This document shows positions 49,787-58,779 of a stretch of 64,000 bases of DNA, piece by piece. Numbering within the stretch: position 1 is the stretch's first letter; each line of letters starts with the position of its first letter. A program made the translations under genes and the position numbers. This DNA comes from Cryptomeria japonica. Its lineage: Eukaryota > Streptophyta > Pinopsida > Cupressales > Cupressaceae. The notes beneath the pieces are model-generated. The model was not told where the DNA came from. It saw nothing but the letters and a program-made list of their open reading frames with translations, and ran no database searches. Location: positions 265,187,074 to 265,251,073 of the forward strand of contig NC_081407.1 in NCBI RefSeq assembly GCF_030272615.1, written 5' to 3'.

Positions 49787-51006
49787 TGTTTGCCATTTGG
49801 CTAAATTGATTATGTGTTATATTGATGTTTTTCCATTGATGCCAACACTAGCTGTTTGGATGCTTTACCGACACCCTTCTGGTCCCGGTAGGTTGAGTGG
49901 TTTTTGGTTGATTTGGATCCGACATGATCTAGTAGGCTTTGGTATGATTTGGTGATGGTTTTGGCTTGTTCTTGATACTCATGCTCATATTTAGTCAATT
50001 GGTTTTGGTCTGGTGATCGGATGCTATCCTGTTTGCTAAGAAGCTTGGTTTCTGGTTCCGATGAGGGTTTCACAAACAAAACTTTTGATGAAGATCTTTG
50101 ATGAATTGCATAAGTGGTGTTGGTGCAGCTTCTGGTGGAGTTTCAGGATGTTGATGGTGATCATGTTCGAGACTTGGCGGATTGAGTTCATTTATGTAGC
50201 ATGTGGACCTATACTAGGTCCCGGTTGATCTAGGTTATGGACTGACTTTAATGTAACATATGGATTGGACCTCTCGATGTGTTTTTGGGATGTCTTATGT
50301 GTTGGATATTATTTGTTTGGTCTAAGGATGACATGGTTTGTAATTATGTAATTGGTTTATTATTTGGTGGCCGACCTAATTTTTTATGGTCGAGGGTTTG
50401 TATATATAGATGTAAGATATCATTGTAGAGCATCATGGTTATGTTAGAGGTCATGGTCAAGGAATGTAATGTGCGAATAATGTAATATAATTCAAGCAGA
50501 GGATTTGGTCAATAATTAGAGATCGAATTAGGTTTATGTAACTAGATTTAGTCCTCTGGTATTGAACTTAATCGGAACTGTACTCAGGCATAGGAGATGC
50601 TATCTTTTGCAGTTCAACACTTCTTTGGATTGTAGTCTAGATTTATATGTAGTCAGTGAGACTCATTTTGTGATGAGTAGTGCACTCTAGGCCGTTGGCC
50701 TTCCTACAAGTGCAAGCTCCTCAATTGTAATTCACATACTTACTGCATAAGTATTACCTGACTGTGGGTAGGATTCCCACCGTGGTTTTTCCCTTTACCG
50801 GGTTTTTTACATATAAATCTTGGTGTCATGTGGATGATATTTATTCTGTGATTATTGTTTATGCTTAATTGGTTTAATTGTTATTCTGGTATTAATGTTT
50901 TGGGTTCCATTATTAAAGTTTTAATTGCTAATGGTTTCGGTAATCCGTGACAATTGATTCACCCCCTCCCTCTCAGTTTTCTTCCAGTTATTTGAACCGT
51001 CTAATA
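49787..51006 (+). repeat. 3' LTR of element B
   Basis: 1220 bp, TGTTTGCCAT to CTAATA (terminal CA now TA). TATA box at 50401-50409. Conserved block at about 50778-50820. The target copy GAAAC follows. Confidence 0.85.
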
Positions 51007-51298
51007 GAAACATCATTGGGAAGCCCACTGAATATAGCCTTTATTGCTTCATCATTACATCAGTATCTTCTTTCTGCCTCAGGACCGATGGGAGGACTGA
51101 CCGGTCTAGAGAGACCATTAACAACTAACATCCATACATCATAGCCTAAATAGGACAGGTAGACTTCCATTGTAAAATTCCAAATGGAATAGTTTGAACC
51201 ATCAAACACTAGAGTAGGGGTTGAAACAAAAAATATCATTGTGTTCTCAAAACTAGAATTAACCCAAGCTGGAGAAAGCTTATCTAACCAAGAACCTA

Positions 51299-51313
51299 GG
51301 CTCTGATACCAAT
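51299..51313 (-). other. Primer binding site of element E
   Basis: Minus-strand ATTGGTATCAGAGCC, the exact plant initiator tRNA-Met complement, lies directly inside the 5' LTR. Confidence 0.8.
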
Positions 51314-53744
51314 TGTAGAACACAAGATGCCACTGGAAGGGGGGGTGAATCAGTGTTTTCCAACTTAATCCTTTTAAACCTTACTATGTGTGTACCGGTT
51401 AGCAGATCTAATACAATATGGATATACCTGTGAGATAGGGAGAAGACTCAAATGCTTGCACACACAAAAGGAACATCACATAACACCAAATATATGAGGA
51501 AAACCCAACATGGAAAAAATGTCAGTGAGAAATGTTGTTGGAGTCTCCTGCTCCAATCCAACCTCACAATAAACACTGACTATAAAGTTTAGGGCACCAA
51601 CACCAGATATACGAGAAAAACCCAACATGGAAAAAATGTCAGTGAGAAATGTTGTTGGAGTCTCCTGCTCCAATCCAACCTCACAATAAACATTGACTAC
51701 AAAGTTTAGGGCACCAACCCAAGGAGCTCCAACTCAGTGATTACAATTATTATAAACAATATAATGGTTGTATCTCAATTACAAATGAATTAGGTAACCT
51801 CTGCAAAAAAACTCTTTACAGGTTCATCTATGCTCTATTATCTACCAGTTCTCTGCTCACACTGTTCCTACTCTTCTTCACTCTCTATTGTAACCTTACC
51901 GGTTTAGCCTCTACCTCTTCTCTGCTGGTTTTCTCTTGTCACTACCGATACTCTTCTGAATCTCTCTGAATCTACTACTACTTAGACTCTACCATGTCTG
52001 ACCTCTTTTCACTCTCTCTCTTCTCTCCTTCACTCATTGTTGCCTTCTTTCGGGTTCTAACACTACTGGTTCATACCACTATCAAACTCAGTGACAGTCT
52101 ACCAGTTGCCTTAACCTTGCTGATTGAACTCTTCTTACTGGTTATATCAAGCACTCAATCACCTTTGTGATTGTTGATGGGATCTTTGACTAACTAACTC
52201 TCTGGTTTCACTCCCTTCACCGACGTCACTCTCTCATGCAACAAAACTAGATATGGTCTTCGATCTACACATTTATATGTGAGTATTCCTGCCAAAATGT
52301 AACTTCAAACTTTGGTGCACTAGGGTTCCTTCATCAACCACGAGGTGTATCAAATTAGATCGGATCTCTTCTCTAAGATAGTCAACCTACAACCGATCAC
52401 CCATCACCACCAATCTTGCTGCTTCCAAAACACGTTCACTATATTTAGCAAACACAAGAAAATGATCATCGACCTGCATCTGTCAGACATATTTAATGAT
52501 CTCTTGTTTTCAGTCCAAATCTGATCTGCACTAGGACATCTAGTATCGATCAGAGAACTCCATGGATCACCGTTGTTCATCTTGCCTCGAGCCGCAAACT
52601 TCTTCTCTCAACCCATGATTTATGCTATCAACATTAATGTTGACCAATCACCAACTACCTCACCGACAACTTCGATGATGCACTATCATTCACCACTTGG
52701 AGACCACATGGCAACTTAGTCAGTATCAGCTCATCTTAGTCACCTGTGTCAATTTAGACTCTATCACCAATCACATCATCCACTACCGATGCTTACCTAC
52801 CGGTTCTCTAACCGTGTTGGTTATACCCTAACAAAACCTTCATGTCTACACATTACTATTTTGCCAGTTGGATCACATTTTCCCAGTCACCAAACTCAGA
52901 CACATGTCCATCTAATAGGAGCACATCACTTTGCCTCTTTGCTTTCTTACCGGTTGTAAGATAATCTCAGACATCAATCATCAATAGGCATCTCTATTTA
53001 TATCAGCAACCCGGAGTGAAATCATGTCTACAAATGCTATAACTTGTCTTCATCATCATTTGGTCGATTCTCCTCTCAACCAGTTTGCCAAGGTAGTAAC
53101 CTCATCACTTCATGCTCTTCCTTTTTCTGTCTCGGTAGTACAACATACTTACTCTTGCTAATCTAGTGTAGATCTCTGGTTTCACACACCTAGGGCATCC
53201 TTGTGTTTCATCGGTTCATCCGGTGTGAGCCTTCAAACACGTTCCTTTAAATTCTTAACTAACCTATCTCAGAGAGTTATAATGCTTTCCATGCATGTTG
53301 GGGGATAAGCACCACTTACCGGTGGGAGTGGATCCTTGTCATCTGTTGGCCAATATATTGTTTTCTTTGCTTTCGGTATAGAACTGATATGACCTTCTTG
53401 ATTGAGAAGATACATCTTCTACACATAACTTGATAGAGTTCCATATGTCTTCCTTGCTATCTGAGGCATCACACTTTCTGTCATTCTTCTCTTCATCCTA
53501 TGGTAGCAACTAGATCTGGTGGGAGTCCTACAGTAAGACATCCAACAACATACCAGTTGTCTGCACTTTCTCCATTAGCTCAACCTTTCTTTCTCACTGG
53601 TCACATGCTTGTCGGTTGGCAACAACAAACTGCCAACATATCACTTACCGGTCTCTAATACTCACTCACCAGTTAACATCCCATACCAGTTGACTTCAAT
53701 GACAACATAATCCAGTTGACATCAATGAAAACACAATGCCAACA
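51314..53744 (-). repeat. 5' LTR of element E
   Basis: 2431 bp. It differs from the partner by substitutions, by small gaps, and by a 117-bp tandem duplication at 51484-51717 (units starting CACCAAATATATGAG and CACCAGATATACGAG). Confidence 0.8.
51484..51717. repeat. 117-bp tandem duplication in the element E 5' LTR
   Basis: Unit 1 is 51484-51600 and unit 2 is 51601-51717, with a few differences. It is absent from the 38593-40978 copy, so it arose after insertion or in one LTR only. Confidence 0.85.
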
Positions 53745-53998
53745 AGAAGGACAAAATTTTGGGTAGAGTTGGAGAAGTGAGGAGTCTTATTAGTCCCCGA
53801 ATAGATTCTTTGATGAGTAGTATGAAAGATTCTAAGGATGCACAGAATAAGCTTGTTCTGACAGATAGACAGTGAGTAGAGTTGCATGCTTACCTTTTTA
53901 GTGGGATGATCAACATTTTGGAGAGCTTGAAGAAGGCATGGGATAACCATTTGTTGTCCCTTAGAACAATTTTTATTGATACTTTCAATTTTTTGTGA

Positions 53999-54204
53999 GC
54001 AACTGTACATATCCCTGTATATAAGTTTTGGTAGATTCTTATATTTGGTATTGCTATCAAAGGGGGAGAAAGCAGAGTGAAAAATGGTGCAAATTCTCAG
54101 GGGGAGCTTGTAGATTCTTGGTGAGTTCAAAATTTTCAAGTTTTGTAGTCTTGAGTGTACAGTTCATTTTTCACAGTGTTGCCATCAATGGTAAAGGGGG
54201 AGAT
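53999..54204 (+). promoter_or_regulatory. Purine tracts before the 3' LTR of element D
   Basis: AAAGGGGGAGAA at 54059-54070, CAGGGGGA at 54099-54106 and AAAGGGGGAGA at 54193-54203, the last abutting the LTR. Confidence 0.7.
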
Positions 54205-55353
54205 TATTGGCAAGAGACACTGTTTCGGTCAAGATTGATGCATAATTGATGCTTAGGAGTTTCCATTGATGGCAACCTAGTTCGGAAATCACATCCGGTG
54301 TAGTTAGATTTGATTTACTAGAAGTCATATTGCTTATAAGGCATAAGTCTGGAAGGTGGAACATAGTAACTGATAGAGTATGAGATCATTGTGCATATCT
54401 TGATATTAGTGATGTAATTTTGGTTATGGTGATCAAGGCAGTTGATTTGAAGTTTGAGGTAGATTATTTTAGGATTCCAGTATCCGGTGTTGATTCATGA
54501 GAAAGATCAAAGGTCTGGTATTCGGTAATTCAATTAGAATAGAGCTATTTTTGGTGTAACGTGTGTTGCGAATTTGTTGGGATGATTTAGGTGATTGGTT
54601 TTGTGTTCAAGGTGATTGGGCCGACTTATGGGAAGCTTATTATCTTCGTGTTTTGGTCCACATTTGGATTTGTGGATAGGTTGAACCGACTTGGTGATAC
54701 ATGTTTCATGTTATGTGTTATGCGATTTTTGGAAGCCGATATGGTAAAATATTCATTTTGTTGATGTGGATATATAAGACTGATTCATTTGAGTATTTTG
54801 ATATATGATGCGAGTGTGAGAAGTTTTTATGAGTGTATTTGTAAAGGTTGGTGAATGTTATTGAATATTCTGGTGCTCAGGTGTATGAGAGTGCAGGAAA
54901 ATAGAGCAGAGAGAGATCATTTATAGAAGATAATATGAGCCTAACCAGAATTGTATTTTGGCATATGTAGGTGCTATACTTCAGTTTCTTCATTATTGTA
55001 ATCAATTGTAATATCTTGTAAGATAGTGAACCTTCCTCCGGGTTGTAGCCCTTTTATAATTGAGCAATGAGCTCTAGACAGTGTGCCCGAATGCAAGTGC
55101 ATTCCCCTCATGTAATATTATCATACTTTTGACCATAATATAATAATATCGTGGGTTCAAATCCCATCGTGGTTTTTCCCTTTCCGGGTTTCCACGTAAA
55201 AATCTTTGTGTTATAGTTGTGTGGTTAATTTATTTATGTTTCTGCATTTCACTTTCATTCTTATGCATTCGGTGGTTTAAGAATTAGGTTATTAATTTTG
55301 CAAATTACAAAACACTGATTCACCCCCCCTCTCGGTGTTCATTTATTACAACA
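54205..55353 (+). repeat. 3' LTR of element D
   Basis: 1149 bp, TATTGGCAAGAG to TTACAACA (initial TG now TA). TATATAAG lies at 54771-54778, the conserved block at about 55165-55212, and GATTCACCCCCCC at 55317. The target copy ACTAG follows at 55354. Confidence 0.85.
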
Positions 55354-55825
55354 ACTAGAATCTTCATCATCATTATACCGAACTTCAAGAACACTAACTG
55401 AACTAACTATCAAACTAAAAAATATACTTGTGAACCTCCAAATCATGAACCATCTAAATTGAGGATACACCAAAATGTCTCAAACACTATGCTAAATCTG
55501 TAAACCAAGATATTGCAAAACAGAGCAATGCAGAGAAAAACCCAGAATGTTGATCAACACCGAACAACTAAAAAAAGAGCCACAATACCGGATCTCATAA
55601 CTCGATCGAATCGCCATGCTGACCACTGAAACTTTAGCTGAATCAACTAGAGATACTTATCTCAAAACCCTTTAATCTAAAACAACTCAACTGCAATACA
55701 TTGGTCAAGCCAAACCAGCTTACTTAATCTGACAACAACATTGGAACACAGAAAAGAATATGTTGACAACAATGAAAACACATCACTCAAGCAATCCAAA
55801 CACATGTTTGTACACTATCCCAACA

Positions 55826-58779
55826 ATCTCCAACAAATCAATGGTAATAATTTATGACACTACAATACTCTTCTTTGCATGCTCTTTGCTTCTTCTTAAA
55901 TTATAGTTAAGGATAGGTGTTATTTTGTACATATTTTTCTATTTATCATTAAAAAAATTCACATACAAAATGGACACAATCTAAAATTTGTGATGCACAT
56001 GGCGTTAAATGGTTCCCAACATTTATAATATTTAACTAACTATTATTTCTTTTGAATTAGCTATTGATGGATCATTGTTACCTTTTTAATTATTGTGCGA
56101 AGATTTTTGATGCTTTAATTAATCATCATCTGTTTTGGAAACTAGTAGTACTATTGCAAATTTTAGTGTTTTTTCTAAGCCATGCCTTGTGATTTTATTT
56201 CTTGCCTAGTTGAAAAAACCATAAAACTATTAGGTTCTAGTTGGTTTGTGCTACTTTTTTTTGTCATTAACCTACTTTTTCCCATGCTCGGTTACCTAAG
56301 TTACAACCTTAAGCCTTTAATGTTGTGTGTTACCAATCCCATGCTCCTGATGAAACTTGTTGTTGTGTGTATTAAGTTATTTAAGTTTCCATGTTGAAAG
56401 CCCAAGGTGTGGTATGCAGTTGTGTTAAGTTGGATCTAGGTGTTGAATTATGATTGCATCATGCTAAATAGGCTTATTACATGGCATCAATTGACACCTA
56501 TGGAAATGTGTGTGAAGCTATGAAATATTGCCATGTGTTCTTTAGAAAAACTTGATCAAAATATTCCTTCTATCTTAGATCCGTATGGTCATTTCTAATT
56601 GGTGTCACATAGAAGATTGAACCTTGTCAAGATTGTGATGGTGTGAAATTTGGATGTGTATCTTGGGCTTGCTTATGTGCTCAAACCTATTTTACAAGTT
56701 CAATTCAATTAGTGCGGCCCATGTGGCAGTCTATCACATGCCTAAGGCTTATTGGAGGAGATGAAAAGAGGGGCCTAGTGTAGATAATGATAATATAACA
56801 CATGTCCTCCTTTCTTTGAGAAAATTTCTAATTGGTTAGGAGATTTTAATACATCAATTTTTTTTTTGCAAATTTGGTCAAGGCTCATGATCACCATTTA
56901 TCTTGCCCATGCCATTTCAAATCAACAATCGATATACAAACTCAAGAACAATCAATTATGGATGCTTTGTTAGCTTGAATGAGTAGCAAAGGTTGACTTG
57001 ATTGCTACCAATATAATGCATCATTATTTTGATCAAATAAATGGTGCTCTTTTTTTGCCATTACACCTACTGTGCATTGCATGAGATATTTGGGTACAAT
57101 TCAAGATTTTTAGTGTGTTTTGAATAAGACTAGGGTTCATAGGTGATAAACAAGTAAATACTCCTTTTGAGATTTATGGTAAAAAACTTGCTAACACAAT
57201 CAAATCCATAAGTTCTATAATAATTTATTTTTTGATTTATATTGGTTTCTACTTCCTTGCATCTTTATGGTTTTTGTGGTAATTAATGTAAGATGGGAAA
57301 GGTGTGATAAGGGTAAACAAATTTAAACCCCAATGTATATTTGAAACCCAAGGTCCCAAAGCTTTAGAAAAATGAGTTAGTCAAGCTCTCAACCATCTTC
57401 TTCAAAGAGACCCCTAGATGAGGACCACCTAGTGCAATGACTAGTTTCTTCAAGAATGCTAATGCATGCTCATAGCCCATGATGTGTGACTGACAAAATA
57501 CAAGATAATGCTAGAGAATGTACAAATGCATACATTCCTACCTCTGGTCAGTCACCTTTTGAGAATTAGTACAAGAAGAGACAATTGTATAGTCCTATTT
57601 CAAATACTGGACTCTAGACTTGGCAAAGGTTATGGCACCAAATGTATTCATCCTTGTAAATTTAATAAAAATAATGGAAAAACATTATGATGAAAAAACT
57701 AGAGTTGTACAAGCTCATAATGGTGGTGAGATGACAAGTATTACTAAGGAATGCATGGTTGAGTATTTGGTTTGAGCATGACTACAAATAAGGTGGTTAA
57801 TTTTGAGCTCTTCAAGAAAATATATCAACAAAACAAGAGAAGTTATATAACCCTACTACTTCCAAGATGTAGATGAAGAGGGTATGGGGAGAGGTAGATT
57901 AATTGTAGCCAAGTCATAGGGAACTAGGATCAAACTATTACTTATACAGTCGATTGTCTTGAGCTAGGGGGGATCCTATTTATTGCTTAGGGTGAGAATA
58001 AAACATGGATTTTGGGGGTTGGTATCAAACTCTATTATTGATGCAATTTCTTGGCTGGGATCCAAACATGCATTTTGGGGGTGGTGGTTGAAGATATCCC
58101 CACCAGTAGCTAATGTTATGTCTCATAGACATATGCATGTATTAGTTGGAAGATGTCTTGCTTTATCACGTCGAAAGTTGTATATGCATCCTCCAACATG
58201 TTCTCACATCTTTGGAGGGGCCTAAAGGCACATCAACAAGATTTCATTAGTACTTCTTATGTCATCAAGAATTCCTAATTTGTTTCATAAAATATTATGT
58301 AAGATCCCCTATGGGGTCCATGGTACTTGTTAGCAAGAGAATTGGTCTGTACCTCAATTTATCTTATGTAGTAATTTTATACCCCAAAGGACATAGTAAG
58401 ATAATCAAGCATTCACGGTAAGTGGCTTAATAGAATAGACCATTTATAATTTAACTTTAAAAAAATAAACATTCATTCATCACAAGACATAATCATAGAA
58501 CCATCATCTTCTTCTATTATAGTATAATTTCATATCAAAATGTAGGTCTTAGTCTCTTAGTTTCTACATACAATTATTATCTTTGTAACTCAGTTACTTT
58601 CAGGTATGATTTACAATAAACATATATATAATGTCCCATGAAGAGACATGAAACCCGAGGTCGGCTAGTGATCTATTCTTATTTCATAGAGTATTTGTGG
58701 AAGCCTGAATTTGGCTTCGTTCCTTCTCCTTGACCTTATAACATCATCCCCCTTTTGAAATTATGTTTTGTCCTGAAGA
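55826..58779. other. Interior of element F or another insertion, no gene recognised
   Basis: It begins with a reversed purine tract (55826-55834). No frame here shows a recognisable domain; the frames at 56182-56397, 57508-57690 and 57983-58225 are isolated. Near 58740-58765, AACATCATCCCCCTTTTG reversed is CAAAAGGGGGATGATGTT, a gypsy-like purine tract. A separate eroded element may therefore occupy part of this interval. Confidence 0.4.

Larger units (their letters stand above)
43972..51006 (+). mobile_element. Element B: Ty1/copia element with full gag-pol (inactive)
   Basis: LTRs at 43972-45192 and 49787-51006, flanked by perfect GAAAC copies (43967-43971 and 51007-51011). Primer site 45195-45207, one gag-pol frame in the copia order PR-IN-RT-RNase H, and five AAAGGGGGAG-type tracts before the 3' LTR. 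Multiple purine tracts are a feature of the Sirevirus (SIRE/Maximus) lineage, which I propose with moderate confidence. By eye roughly one base in eight to ten differs between the first 300 bases of the two LTRs, so the insertion is old. Stops and frameshifts inactivate it. Confidence 0.9.
42547..51290 (-). pseudogene. Element E Gag (copia type), split by element B
   Basis: On the minus strand, the N-terminal part lies at about 51290-51012 with LVFDGSNYSIWNFTMEVYL, the DUF4219/UBN2 start of plant copia Gag. After the GAAAC target copy the frame continues at 43966 in phase, with KILWDKLKKLY and then a stop. It runs through an acidic stretch (43880-43660), a Leu/Glu-rich coiled coil (43660-43350), a Lys/Arg-rich linker, and two CCHC knuckles: CFSCKYYGHRVDEC (about 42815) and CQICNGFGHRSHEC (about 42700). 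It ends at 42547. The last 386 codons are open without interruption. Start codon uncertain; a Met is available near 51236. It is a capsid/nucleocapsid protein; capsid assembly from B-type helpers is inferred. Confidence 0.75.
38593..53744 (-). mobile_element. Element E: gag-only LTR element (TR-GAG type)
   Basis: LTRs at 38593-40978 and 51314-53744, both TGTAGAACACAAG to GCCAACA on the + strand. Flanks AGGAG (38588-38592) and AGAAG (53745-53749) fit a 5-bp target copy with one change. The primer site is at 51313-51299 and the purine tract at 40979-40993. With element B removed the interior is about 3.3 kb, encoding only a copia Gag. This matches the TR-GAG class: non-autonomous elements with terminal repeats that keep only gag. 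It inserted into element D's ORF2, and the D reading frame resumes in phase after it. Confidence 0.8.
29606..53998 (+). pseudogene. Element D ORF2: long conserved protein of unknown function, split by two elements
   Basis: The reading frame begins near ATG 29606 (context AAAATGGC), runs to 30309, resumes at 36190 beyond element G, runs to 38592, resumes at 53750 beyond element E, and stops at 53996-53998. It carries frameshifts near 29650, 29905, 36400 and 38165 and about a dozen stops. Order: N-terminal globular region (29606-36600) with DEPKWV, HNEFIWVDR (29957), YDLCAVLRNKLM (30262), ALYFLNEIPG and FMVDKDQCHIEVVDPRTVW (36468); Lys/Pro/Glu-rich linker (36620-37130); helical domain (37180-37600); acidic linker (37600-38010); C-terminal helical/coiled region. 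The minus-strand copy at 58.8-61.8 kb matches block by block. I recognise no catalytic motif, signal peptide or clear membrane span. Position suggests the pol/env slot. Confidence 0.6.
26900..55353 (+). mobile_element. Element D: non-autonomous copia-type element with Gag and ORF2
   Basis: Flanked by ACTAG at 26895-26899 and 55354-55358. LTRs at 26900-27995 and 54205-55353, an initiator-Met-type primer site at 27998, and a purine tract at 54193-54203. Removing nested elements G and E leaves about 7.4 kb. Inside are a coiled-coil/zinc-knuckle Gag (28043-29066), 540 bp without a frame (29067-29605), and ORF2 (from 29606, ending 53998). No protease, integrase, RT or RNase H sequence is visible between the LTRs outside G and B. 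It has the build of a large retrotransposon derivative that kept two proteins. Confidence 0.75.
17905..55825 (-). mobile_element. Element F 3' LTR, split into three pieces
   Basis: The + strand start TGTTGGCAAC at 17905 is followed by the reverse of the typical LTR end (GAGAGGGGGGCTAAATCAG) and the reversed conserved block at about 18040-18090. The LTR is broken at 18245 by element C (target copy GATTC), resumes at 26356, is broken at 26894 by element D (target copy ACTAG), and resumes at 55359 to end CTATCCCAACA at 55825. Pieces total about 1.35 kb. ATCTCCAAC follows at 55826, the reverse of a GTTGGAGAT purine tract, so this is a 3' LTR with its body to the right. Its sequence around 18100-18245 parallels LTR J at 1170-1320. 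Confidence 0.6.

Noticed and set aside
56182-56397. Small hydrophobic frame as a membrane peptide gene
   Set aside because: Isolated in AT-rich eroded sequence with no promoter context or homologous partner in the window.
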